Origin: Perognathus longimembris pacificus
Taxonomy: Eukaryota; Chordata; Mammalia; Rodentia; Heteromyidae
Direction: 5' to 3'
NCBI RefSeq assembly: GCF_023159225.1
Contig: NC_063181.1
Location: 23,276,073-23,340,072, forward strand
DNA length: 64,000 bases
Shown in pieces: positions 23,235 to 34,700 of this stretch. How positions within the stretch are numbered: the first letter of the stretch is position 1; each line of letters begins with the position of its first letter. The position numbers and the translations under genes are program-made. Below the pieces are notes generated by a model. The model made no database searches, had not been told where the DNA came from, and was given only the letters and a program-made list of their open reading frames with translations.

Positions 23235-23620
23235 GGTCCATGTGGTCCTGGTATTTCAGTTCAACTTATATTGCTTTAACAACCTAAATAAAGCTGGGTA
23301 ACTTAAAAAGAAAGGTTTCTTTGGCAGCATTCTGGTGGCTAGAAAGTCCAAATGGTGTGTTGCCAGCTTCCGAAGAGGACCTTAAGGCTGTGTCACAACA
23401 CAACAGAAAAGCAGAAGGGAACCATCTCTGTGCAAAAGCCATGTGGAGCAGGTTCATTTTATGGCAATCTACTTCCTTGAAAACGAACCCACATCTACAA
23501 ACCAGAATCAATCTTTTCCAGCGAGGCCCACCACACGGGACCCATCACTTCACATTGAGAATCAAGCACAGGTACTTCCCGAGCGCAGACTACATGTAAC
23601 CATTGCAGCTCAGGGTTTTT
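23235..23620 (-). mobile_element. ERVL-MaLR LTR
   Basis: Inverted MaLR pattern: TTGCTTTAACAACCTAAATA, GCTGGGTAACTTAAAAAG, GCATTCTGGTGGCTAGAAAG and GCCAGCTTCCGAAGAGGACC, finishing with GAGGCCCACCACACGGGACC. Old and diverged. Confidence 0.65.
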
Positions 23621-23854
23621 CATGTTTCAGCAAAAACAACATCCCCACAGAAAGAAACCTAGCAGTTTTCTATGAAGCCTGAAATCTTTAAGAGTTGTCA
23701 AAATGTAATACAGTGATACTCTTCATGAAATGTTTTTGTTCCAAGATACAAGTTGTGTGTTTTTTTTAAGGTTCTTTATGTTAGCAGGTAAAGGGCCATC
23801 ATTATTTTAAATAAATTAAAACATTTAGAATTTTAATTTTCTTTTTTTGTTCTT

Positions 23855-24310
23855 TTTTTTTTTTTTTTTGTCAGTTGTGGGCTTGGGCCCTGTCCTTGAG
23901 GCTTTTTTTTTTTTTTTTTTTTTTTTTTTGCCAGTCCTGGGGCTTGGACTCAGGGCCTGAGCACTGTCCCTGGCTTCTTTTTGCTCAAGGCTAGCACTCT
24001 GCCACTTGAGCCACAGCACCACTTCTGGCCATTTTCTGTATATGTGGTACTGGGGAATTGAACCCAGGGCCTCATGTATACGAGGCAAGCACTCTTGCCA
24101 CTAGGCCATATCCTCAGCCCCCTTGAGGCTTTTTTTGTTCAAGGCTAGCTCTCTACCATTTCGACCCCATAGCTCTACTTCCAGTTTTCTAGTGGTTAAC
24201 TGGAGCTAAGAGTCTCACAGATTTTACTGCCCAGGCTAGCTTTGAATTGTAATCCTCAGATCTCAGCCTCCTGAATAGGAAGGATTACAAGAGTGAGATA
24301 CCAGCTTACT
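23855..24310 (-). mobile_element. B1-like/Geo SINE split by a nested IDL-Geo
   Basis: The outer element starts TCAGTTGTGGGCTTGGGCCC, breaks at CCTTGAGGC, and resumes at 24119 with CCTTGAGGCTTTTTTTGTTC. It ends with inverted 7SL-like AGCCTCCTGAATAGGAAGG. Confidence 0.8.
23902..24118 (-). mobile_element. IDL-Geo dimeric SINE nested in an older SINE
   Basis: A complete copy from poly-T through TGCCAGTCCTGGGGCTTGGA to GCCATATCCTCAGCCC. The duplicated target CCTTGAGGCTTTTTT belongs to the outer SINE, so this insertion is the younger. Confidence 0.92.
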
Positions 24311-24354
24311 GCAGTAAATATCAAGATATAGACTGTGTAAACAAAATTCTCTGG

Positions 24355-24358
<4 letters not shown>

Positions 24359-24435
<77 letters not shown>

Positions 24436-24442
24436 TGTGTGT
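24359..24442. repeat. (TC)n-(TG)n microsatellite
   Basis: About 30 TC units followed by about 12 TG units at the tail of the next SINE. Likely polymorphic. Confidence 0.95.
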
Positions 24443-24674
24443 CTTTTGCTGGTCCTGGGACTTGAACTCAGAACCCGGGGTCTGTCCCAGAGCCTCTTTG
24501 TGCTCAAGGCTAGTGCTCTACCACTTGAACTACAGTGCCACTTCTGGCTTTTTCGGAATAGTTTTTGGAGGTAAAAGTCTTAGACTTTCTTGTCCAGGCT
24601 GGCTTCAAACTGCAATCCTCAGATCTCACCCCCCTAAGTATCTAGGATTACAAGCATGAGCCATGAGTGCTTTG
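24441..24674 (-). mobile_element. B1-like/Geo dimeric SINE
   Basis: Inverted Geo (TTTTGCTGGTCCTGGGACTT) and inverted 7SL-like part ending CTAGGATTACAAGCATGAGC. The adjoining dinucleotide repeat replaced its poly-A tail. Confidence 0.82.
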
Positions 24675-24960
24675 CTATCCTCAATCACTTTTAAGAGTAT
24701 AAAGGAGCCCAGAGACCAAAAAGCTTGAAAATGACTGGTTCTAAGGAATCTTAGCAGCACGCAGCAGGAGAGAGTGCTCTCTTAAGGGCTAGTACCACTG
24801 TGGATGTGATTCAGATTAAGAAGGCTAAGAAGGCACGATATCTGAAGGCCTAAGTTCTAGACTGGGTTCTCTCAGGAAGTTACAAAGGAAATCATTGGTT
24901 GACAAAAGTGGAATGTGAATAGCAGAGAAACACTGTAGCAATGTGAACTCTATCAAAGTC

Positions 24961-25017
24961 GTATATGTGTATGTGTGTATATACTCGTGTGTGTGTGTGT
25001 GTGTGTGTGTGTGCGTA
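24961..25017. repeat. (TG)n microsatellite
   Basis: Imperfect GTATATGTGTATG start, then about 14 TG units. Confidence 0.9.
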
Positions 25018-27111
25018 ATGGTGATTGATACTTGAAGAAAATCTGATCTGAAATTAAGTAACTAAATTGTTTTGCAATTTTCTGCCCAAGGAATATGCTG
25101 GAGGAACATGAAGAGGAAATAGCTGTAACTAACCTCTTCTTCCTTACAGTCTCCACTGTAGAACCTGGGGTTCTAAGTATCTTGCTAGCTTCCCTTGCAG
25201 CTAAGGTTAGCTATCTGACCCAGCTGTGGTCAAGAGATGGAAGAGATATCTTCCACAGGTTTCTCATTAAGTTTTTGTCAAAGGAACAAACAAATGAGAA
25301 GCTTTACCCCACCCAGCCTCCCCCCACCTTGTATTTAATATGATTGCATTTAATGCAAATAGAGCTTAACAAAACAAGACTGAAGACATTAAACAGAAGA
25401 CAGTGACTTGAAGCTAAAAGGAAATGTCTAGCTCTTTCTAGAGATCCTTGAACAACAGAACCAATCTCAGCTATACTTACTGCTATGCTTATTATTTTAA
25501 AAAATACATGTCTTTGTTGAAGCCGTAGTGTCAGGTGTTTGCTGTTTACAGATGCACACATTGCGGATGCCTGCTCAGTTAGGAAATAGGGGAAAGACAG
25601 AAGTAGTACAAAACAGAGTAAGAGCCAGGCCACCAAGTACCGTGCAGAAAAAGCAACTATAAAACAAAATGCCTATTTAAAACCTGGGCCAAATGGCGGC
25701 ATGCTTAAGTTTTTAAACAATGCCAAGATGTGACAATTTCCATTAACAAAAGTTAAAATAAAGAACTCCTACAGCAGTAAACATTCAGCCGTGATTTAAG
25801 ACCTGAAAAGGTCAAGACAGCCTCTAATCAGATGGGTTTCAATGCAAACATCATTTCTGGCTATGCTGCCAAGAGCATACGTTACTGCCAAATTCCTCAT
25901 TGAAAGCCACATAGAAGAAGGCGTTAGCTGAAACACAGAAGTTAAAAATAAGACATTTAAATAGTCATCTCCTTTCTCTCTCAAAGATAAATGTGTCCAT
26001 TAACCCTGACTGCTAACAGGAAGATTTCTTTCTCTTAACATTCTGTGTGATTTTCCCCCCCAAACAGTTCAAGAGCAAGTTGGCATGAGAAATAAATAAT
26101 TTTAGTAAGTTGGCTCCTGATCAGAAGTTACTCCTCTGAACTAAAGTACAATCTAGCTCATAACTTTTAAGTGGCAATACTAAACACATAGATAACACTC
26201 CTCCGCACCGGGCACGTGGGGGAGATGGCGGCTGTATTCAGCCATATACAAGTCACCCACATGTGCAGCTGGTCTTCCAGTCTGAGTAGAATCACTGAGA
26301 ATCTGTGGGGTGTACCTCCAAGTTGGAGTAGGAAGAGACCCATGTGAAAAGTGAAGTGCTACAGTGAACATTTCTGGACACTACAGAAGAAGTCATCAAC
26401 AGTGCAGTCTGGCCAGTGCCATTTTGACCATATGTGAATTCTAGGGTCTGGCATCTTGTCTTCATGGTTGTGCCTGAATTCCTAGAGGAAGAGAAGTCCC
26501 ACCCCCAGGTGATGGGTGAATCCCTGGAGACAGGAGTGGGGACTTGGCCTATAGGTTACTGAACCTGTCAATCTAGTACCTGTGACTGGGAGCTTCCTGT
26601 GCCCCTGCCCCCTGGACCTGACCCTATTTAGGGTCAGACCAGCTAAGGCGCCATTACTCCATGCCACATGTCTCATATTCACATCCTGTGTCCTGTCTCC
26701 TGGCTGATGTCCAGTCACCATGGCATCCCACTTCAGCTCTCCATCAGTCAAATTGGTTTGTTGATATTTTGTTCTTTCTTTCCTTTCTGGCTTGTTGCTT
26801 GGCAGTGTTAAGTATATTTGCAGGCTGCAGGCCTTTATACAACTAGCTGCCTGCAGACTGCTAATGCTCTAATAAGAACTCCAAGATTCTATCCTTCAAG
26901 ATGTGGCTTCTCTGATAATTTCCCTTACAACAATTGTCACAAAGGTTGTTGCTGACAATGTGAGTTGGATTTCAAAGAAGAAAAAAGTTAGTGCAAGACA
27001 GGAAGGTCTGGGGAATGTATGGAGAAGGCAGGATCCCAGCTCAATGCTGAAAGATGTGTGGCTACCTGTGGGTACTCAAAGGAAGCATACAGAAGAGCTT
27101 CTTAGAAACAC
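25018..27111. other. Unique intergenic sequence
   Basis: No recognised gene or young repeat. 26480-26660 is GC-richer and includes a 20-bp palindrome at 26618-26637; an old LTR is possible but unproven. Confidence 0.4.
26618..26637. repeat. 20-bp palindrome
   Basis: CTGACCCTA-TT-TAGGGTCAG: perfect 9-bp arms around 2 bases. Confidence 0.95.
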
Positions 27112-27300
27112 TGGCTGAAAACAGTGGCATATGCCTGTAGTCCCAGATACACAGGGGGCATAGGTAGAAGGGTCTGAGTCTGGATCTGGCCCAAGCAAAA
27201 GTTCAAGACTCTAAAACTCAAACCAGAAACAAAAGCACTGAAAGCTTAAGAAGCAGAGGGCTTGCCCAGAAAAATATGAGGCTGAGTTAAAAACTGAGAA
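27112..27300 (+). mobile_element. B1-like/tRNA dimeric SINE, diverged
   Basis: GGCTGAAAACAGTGGCATAT and TGCCTGTAGTCCCAGATACA (7SL-like), then CTTAAGAAGCAGAGGGCTTG (tRNA-like). Confidence 0.55.
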
Positions 27301-28689
27301 TTGCCCTGCCTCACTACCTCCCTGTCACCCTCCTCAGACCCCATTCCCCCCCCCAAAAAAAAGCTCGAGGTCTTTCTACAAATCTGGGGTAGGTATAAAG
27401 ATTAAAAATGATACCTAGCTCACAGGAACCTCACCTCACTAGGAAGATGAGCCTTGAATATTTTTTACTAGGGCAGCTTTTTGTTTGTTTTCTTATTGAT
27501 TTCATTTTTAATTAGGAGGCGATGGCTAATGTATCAGATCACTTTCACTGCTATCTTATTGGAACTTCACAAATCTTTAAGGACTCAAAAAAAAAAAAAG
27601 CATAAAATGTGTCAGGGAAGTGGAGTCTCTATCATTCCACTCACAGATTCTCCCTTTTAAATGTAGTTCTTCTGCCAATGATTCAGTGAAAGATGGCTTC
27701 CTATTGTCATTTATTAGCTATGACAGACAGCAACCTGTCTCTCAGATACAGTTTCCCTTCACCACACAATTATCTAGTAATGCCTGCGAGGCAAAAAGAC
27801 TGCTCAAAACTTCTTCATTCTGGAATGGTTTTCCCCCAAAGGCAACAGTTCAAAGCAAACCTCTATTAACTGGAACACTGACATGTGCAGAATTCTCTGG
27901 ACAGGACAATTCCACTGCTGCTGGAGAGACAGCAGAAACGAAGACATATAATTATCCACAGTCCAGTCACCAGGAACTCAGGCTCAGCAGCACAGTGCGG
28001 AGGTTCATGAAGGCCCTGCATGTGGGCACTGACGGCATCATCTCACCATAAACTCAGCCAAAGGGCATCAGGGCATGTGTATACACAGCCCTTCCCTCAA
28101 AGAACAAAGTATTTTTCTCACTTAATTCAATGGCACAAACTAAGACAAAATATAACAGTATCAGGATTAAACCAATTAGATACACCACTGGCCTATTATA
28201 AGCCAGCAGACATTACTTGCAGACGTGACATAAAAATTACACACTCCTGGCCTAACAGGGCTCACCAACTCAGTACTTGGAGCAACATAAAAATAGAGCA
28301 TAATTTCTACCTGTAAGTCTCTTTACCGGCTTCTTTCCTCTTCCTTCCTTTTGTTTTATGCATTGTGGAAAAAACAGAGGGTTAGGGGTAAGAAAAGAGA
28401 AATAAGATTAAAAAAAAAAAAGAAGAGAGACTTAGAAATGAAATAAGGTAAAGGGGCAGCCGCGGATGGGTTTAGAGGGAATGGCCACACCCAAGACAGG
28501 GAGCAAGGATCCCAGAAAAATGGAAGAAGAGGTCCTGAAATCTGGTTCAGAAAGAAGTATACAACATTAGTAGCTCAGATTGTTCAGAGCATTGAACCCA
28601 TACACTGTGCTTCACAGACAAGACAGAAATGATAGAGAGTTAAGCATATCATTATAACAATATAAAAAATAAACATACTTCAGTGTGGT
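27301..28689. other. Unique sequence downstream of DCTD
   Basis: A 143-codon open frame at 27620-28051 (plus) has no recognised product. A minus-strand AATAAA at 27715-27710 is a possible distal DCTD poly(A) signal. Otherwise AT-rich and featureless. Confidence 0.35.
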
Positions 28690-29946
28690 AGAGTTTAATA
28701 AGATTTTAATAATATTGGTAAGGAGCCAACTTACAAGATGCTCAGGAAAACAGCATATAAAAAAACCTCAGAGACAAAAATAAAAACTCATGAAAACATA
28801 AGAGCACTCTAAAAAATGTAATAATCTTTAGGATAAAGAAACCATTTTCTCAATAAAAGTACTGAACCTGTGTAATAAAAATTAAATGAGATTAAAGATA
28901 AGGCATGTGGCTCAAATTTTCCACTCATAGTGATTAGGTGAAGGCATTCAGGAAGCACCAATGAGCTCCAATCCCCAACAGCGTGGAATCACAGCCTCTC
29001 AGGGGGCATGAAGAAGTTCTCACAATCCACTTACAGGACAGGAATGAATTTGCTCTCTGGCTGTGGAGCGTCCTTGGAAATGACCCATGTTGGCAAGTGG
29101 AGTAGAGACTTTTCCACCCAGTAGAAGCAGCAGTGGGGGGAGATGGCCCATCCCTCCCATCCACACAACTCCAGCTGTAATCCCAGTGGAGGCATGATCT
29201 GGAGAAAGTGATAAGCTGCCTCCTCTGGGAAACAACTCATTACTCAGATAAACTAAACCCAACAGTTCTGCGTGACCAATAAACCAAAGAGAAGAAGCCA
29301 AAACCACACGGGTCCCCATCCCCTGGAGGGATACTGTGCCACTCCCCAGTGTGTGACAGGAGGCGGAACAGAGAAGATGGAGGAGATATTCCTGGCTCAG
29401 TGGCACTGATCATCTGCCAGATCAGCTGTGCCGTCCTATCCAGGTCTTTTGGGTGGGTAGATGGGGATTCCCTCTACTCTGCAGCATATACTTCAATGCT
29501 ATTGTCATTTGGGCTTGATTTTCTTTTCTTTTCTTTTTTTTTTTTCCCGAGGGCACTACACGCTATGCTTCATTTGGGCCAGATGTTCACATCAGCATGT
29601 CTACTCATCCCCGCTAAGAACCCAACCATTATTTACGTGAGGAGTGACTGTTGAAACCAAGTGGAGAGCCAACCAGCCTCCCAGCCAGATACGTCATGAG
29701 GGAGGAGGCATCTGAGATCCAGCCCTGTGGGACAGGCCCTCATGTTCAATCCTAAATCAACAGTCTAAGCAGATGTGGACTGCACGTCGTGAGGGAGACT
29801 TGCGGCTGTGTACTCTTTAGATGTCTACTTGGGCTGCACTGGCTATTAAAAAGTGATGTGCAACTTCCAGATGAAAGGTATTAGCAGCATCTTAGAGGAA
29901 AGTCCCAATTCCTGGAGATTTAATGAAACAGAACTCACTGGAGCTT
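28690..29946 (-). other. DCTD: Probable DCTD 3' UTR
   Basis: This is the sequence downstream of the DCTD stop. No AATAAA on the minus strand lies within the first kilobase. Two ATTAAA variants (plus-strand TTTAAT at 28694-28699 and 28705-28710) sit about 1.24 kb after the stop, close to the 3' UTR length expected for mammalian DCTD. A canonical AATAAA occurs only much further on, at 27715-27710. I see no SINE or L1 in the interval, which fits an exon. The 3' boundary is inferred. Confidence 0.5.
28694..28710 (-). terminator. Candidate DCTD polyadenylation signals (two ATTAAA)
   Basis: Two copies of TTTAAT on the plus strand read ATTAAA on the transcribed strand, 5 bases apart. ATTAAA is the commonest functional variant of the poly(A) signal. 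The position is compatible with DCTD mRNA length, but AT-rich surroundings make chance occurrence possible. Confidence 0.35.
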
Positions 29947-30013
29947 CTAACTCCTCTGGCTGTTAATTGAATCAAAGTCAATGACAATCTTGTTGCACTT
30001 TGGTGTAAATTTC
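29947..30013 (-). CDS. DCTD: DCTD last coding exon with early stop
   Basis: The acceptor is CATGTTTAG; the exon opens by completing Arg153 and continues [21 protein letters not shown], then TAG. In the mammalian form this position is a Gln codon followed by Lys-Leu-Gln-stop. Here the AAG CTC CAG TGA remnant follows directly in frame at 29946-29935. A single C-to-T change at the Gln codon explains the shortened end. Confidence 0.93.
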
Positions 30014-31672
30014 CTAAACATGAAAAGACAAAATACATAAAGATATTATCCAATAAGTAGTTAAAGCAATTTTGTTGACTTGTTGAAACTGTATTTTTTG
30101 TGCAGAGAAAAAAAAATGTCCTGGGATTCACTTGATACTTTATCTTTACAGGAGCCAATTATAGTGCACCACACTGAGAGGAACATAGAGCTGAAAAGAG
30201 GATGACAAAAAAAGATGCATTGGGTAGCTAGGTTTGTATGTTCTTCACCGATCTGAGTTCATGAATTATCTGGGAGTCAAAGGATTTCTAACAAGTTAGC
30301 TGCACAACATGGTATCTGATTACTTGTTTTCCCACCAGAGTTATCATATTTTCTAGGAAATTTCTTCAGCCAACTTGGAGTTGCTCAAAGCAAAAGATGG
30401 TAAATTTTATTTTACTTCTTATAGACAGAAGAAAAAAAGAACAAGAAAAAAGAAAAACCAGCTTTAGTAAAAAATAATTTTTAAGATGCATGTTCTAAAA
30501 GTACAAATTCTTATTTTTATGCTCATTTCTTTCCAATTACTTCAACAATGACAACAAAGATATTTGGGGGCTAAATATAGTCTTTTAAATAAAAATCAGG
30601 CAGTAAAAGAGAGTCTTGTACACAACTAGGGTTTAAAATTTCACACGGCAAAATAATTTAGCTCCAGAGATTCGTCACATATGACCCATCACCCTAATAA
30701 CAGTGAACACAGATAGGGGCTGAGTAGGTTCCCTAATATGGAAGTCCTACACTGCTGGCCACATGTCATAAAGCTTTGTAGAGCTTTCCAATTTCAAAAA
30801 AATTTTCTGGGCCAGAGGTGTGGTTCAAGTGGTAGAACGGCTGCCTACCAAGTATGAGATCCTGAATTCAATCCACATCCCACCAAAAAAAAAAAAAATC
30901 AAAGAATTTTCTGCTGTTAATCAAAGGTAGTAGATTGAACTTGAACTTCCTTGCAAGTAAAACAAACCTCACAATCTTTGCTGAACAAAGGTAGCCATAA
31001 ATATCCATATAAACATCGGAAAGACTTAAAGCTCAATTTAAAATATCGCTCTAAAAAAGAATTCTTGGTGTCTCAAACTGACAGACTGCTCTCAACCTAA
31101 ACTGTCTGTGCCAGAATTTGTTATATTTGAAAAACTTACAAAAGTTTGGCATTACTACCTTAAATGTGTGAAATTTTAAAGTTCATACTATTGGAAGAAT
31201 ATAAATCCTGAAAAGCTACAAATATTAAAATATAGTCATTAGACAGATAGTCATCAGATACTTCTGTCGCTACCCTTAAAAATCTACCACTAGCATCTCT
31301 TTCTAGCATCTCCTCCATCACATCTCCAAACACATTTCCAAGTGTGGACGTCAGACATGGCTAGGAGAAGCAGGCTATCAGACAAGCTCGTGTGTTTTCC
31401 CCATCAGCCACTGCCCCAAGTTCTCCAGCCTCACCTGAACTTAACCCCGGCCATCTCAAACATGAGCCTTGCAGCTCTTGTCTCATCACTGTCATGGTAT
31501 TTATCAGACATGAAAATCACTTCTTTTATACCTAAAAGGCAACAACAGAAGTCCCATTAGTATAAGCACACTCCGATACAGCAGAAGACCAGCAGGAGCA
31601 GATGGAGCCCTTGTAGCATCTGTGATTAATTACCTTTTCCAAGTGTGTTGCAGACAGTGTCCAGTTGCTGAA

Positions 31673-31708
<36 letters not shown>

Positions 31709-34700
31709 ATAATCTGCCATTTTTTAATACAGTAGAAGGCGGATTATATTGAATCTGCCCTCCAGCCTTTATAGATTTTTTTAAACAAATGCAAAGTGAA
31801 AACATGTCAGGCAGACAAGCCTGATCCAATTAACAAATCTCCCTTATTGCAGGTAAGCAAATATTCTCTATTCACCGGCAACTACTCTGAAGCCAAAAGG
31901 CTGATGGGGGCAACGGAGGGTGCTGGTCAGTTCAGTGATTAGTACCCCTGGGCTTCCAAGAATGGCTCTGTACAAACCAATGCAGCCCAGCTCTGTGCAG
32001 GGAAGATCTGCTTCTTTTTCCTCATCTCACAGGCTGGGCTAATCTGAGAAAATTCTTAAGGCCCTGCACAAAAGGCTGCTCCTCTACCAGTTTCAGAAAG
32101 GGTAAGAAAGCTGGCCACATGTGCCTCTGTTCCCAGTGCAGACACCTGCCACCTCCGTGGACAGCACAGGAACTATCCAAAGGACGGAGGAGCGGCAAAA
32201 GCATGGGAGCCACAATGTTCCTTAATGGGGGTCCGATTCACACTATCAGCAGACCTCTTCTGCTCTGAGACACAGAGGGTTCCTGATAAACAGTCCCTTT
32301 AACCCACACATCTGGTTAAACATGCTAAGTCTTTAAATCTCAAGCTGAGAGCTTTATGGAGATAAAGTGTAGCTGAATCTGAGATGTGACAGCTTTAAGA
32401 AGGTGAAATATTCAGAATACAATGTGGTAGATTTATGAAAACAGTAATATAAGAAAAATGTAGGCTTGTAGTACCATTTGAGTCTCATGACATTTATATG
32501 CAAAGATATGCTTAGGTCCTCAGATATCTACCACATATTAAATACAAATTAAAATTTGATATACAGACTCCCAGCTGACCTTGTTTCTGACAAAAGTTCA
32601 TTTCCCTTCCTCCCACTTAATCTATGCACAATATGTCAGAGAATGGTAAATTGACAGTAATTATATGCAATGCCTGTTTGGGTGGGTTTTTTTTTTTTTG
32701 GCAGCTTGCAGTTTAAGAAGTTGCAAACTAAATTAAAAACATGCTAAGAATCACAGAGGATACAATTAGTCTTAGAATACCTGGCACCATTCAAAAACAA
32801 AACACGGGAAATATCTTGCAAAGTTGATAGTGCAATTAATTTAGATCTAAACAATAACAATTTAAGATCAGTGCACATCTGTAAGGAGCTGCCGATGAGT
32901 AAGGTAGCAATGCAAATGTAATGAATGGAAAGACCTGGCTCTTACCTGCCTGGATGATAAGCTTAGCACATTCATTACACGGGAACAGAGCGACATAGAT
33001 ACTACAGCCCTTTACATCAGCCGAATTCTTGTTCATGATGGCATTCAGCTCAGCGTGACACACTGTGGGTTTGAAAGAGGAAACAAAACTTAGATTGCAG
33101 CTCATGAAGAATTTACTAAGTGTTAAACATTCCATTCCCCCCTCCGAAATAACATATAACAGACTCAATAAAAATAAATTGATTAGAAACAGCAAGTACT
33201 GAGAATAGCAAATGAAGGGTTGGCGATTAGCAGGGAAATCTGCTCGCAGCGGCAGCGCTCAGTCTGGAAGCACCTACAGCAGCCAGGGAGGGCTAAGGTC
33301 AAGTGCCCTTACCCACCCTAAGCAGAGCAATAGCTCACCGCTCCATAAGACCCTGGGGTATTGAATTGCCCACATAAAATGGCTCATTTGTGTGTTGATA
33401 TGCACACACAGGGACATTCAGTGTGGCCATTAAGAGGGCAGGGAGCAATAAGACAAGAGAACCAAGGAGTGAAACTGAGCATTCTAATGCGGAGGGACTC
33501 GCTTTATCTCATCGTTCTCAGCTACAGACCCACGAGAAAAAAATGTCAGCAGATAGCCAGCCGTTTGTCTTATGTAAGAGAAACATTCATCCACTTAAGG
33601 CAATGTTCTTTGTATACCAGCCCATTCTTCCAATGATCCTGAAGTGAGGACGCAGTGTCATCCTGAGTTCAAGGTCAAAAAGAATACTTTTCTCTCCCCT
33701 GGCACCTGTCAAAGCTGCCCCTATTACCTAGCACAGGGATGGGGAATATTCTAGCACAGATTTGTTCCTGACTTCCTTGGCCACCCTGTAGGGAGTAGGT
33801 ATCTTATATCTTTCTTGAGTTTCCTGAGTGTGTTATCTAGGACCACATTATATACTTCTGATAGAAGGAATTTACAAACTGGTCCCCAGAGGAGATTTCA
33901 AAAGTTGTCATTATCTTTGCTCTACACCTGGTCAGCATGATGGTTGGGGGTATGGTGTAAGCTTGGCAATTTTAAGAGACTATCCGCGTGAGTCAGGTGT
34001 ACAGATGAGTTTAGGAAGCACTGCCTTAAGGGATTCCCTGGTGTCCCTAGCACACACCATGCACACAAGTGCTAGGTATTGGTTGAATCAATTCATGAGT
34101 GAATATCATATAGAATTCCTAGAAAAGACATATGGGGCCCTTCAAGGAGCTCTCCTACCCTCTTCAGCTCCTAGCCTATTATAGTTAACACCTCTGGTGG
34201 AGTTTTAAGGCCTTGAATGAATAGTGGACTAAATCCATGGCCCTGTACATTTCACTCACATCTTGTGCAGTTAATTCACATTGAGAATCTCTTCTGAGTC
34301 ACACAGAGAAAGGTCCCAACTCACCTTTCTCTGACAGCCTCTTGTTTGGGGGCAGGAATTGCAACTAGTCCTGTGAGCACGTGTCCTGCAGATGGACAGT
34401 GTTGCAGCACAGCTGACCTAGGGCTCTCTCAGAAAATGAGTGCTTAGGTCCTCACTTTAGGAGTCTCATGTTTCAGGGAGGCCTTAGCCATCAGTGAGAA
34501 TGAAGAAGTTCTGGTAGCACAGGGAAATTTCAAGAAATAAGCTGAGAGTAACAAATGCTGGTGTGGGTGTGGGTGAAAAGGAACCCTAGCACACTGTTGG
34601 TGGGAATGTATAGTTGTTCAACCTCTCTGGAGAGCAGTATGAAGGTTCCTCAAAAAAAACTAAGCATAAGCTGGGTGCCAGTGGCTCATGCCTGTAATCC

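Noticed and set aside
24359..25017. CRISPR-like periodic repeats
   Set aside because: Simple dinucleotide runs without spacers; eukaryotic DNA.
27620..28051. 143-codon frame downstream of DCTD
   Set aside because: No recognisable domain and opposite strand to DCTD; probably chance.
30808..30897. Possible functional tRNA gene
   Set aside because: Has A/B-box-like sequence but no cloverleaf-compatible acceptor stem, and it ends in poly-A with a target-site duplication: a SINE.
32836..33195. Single 119-codon frame as a complete deaminase
   Set aside because: Only 33062-32946 is exon; the flanking residues are intron read-through beyond clear AG and GT splice sites.
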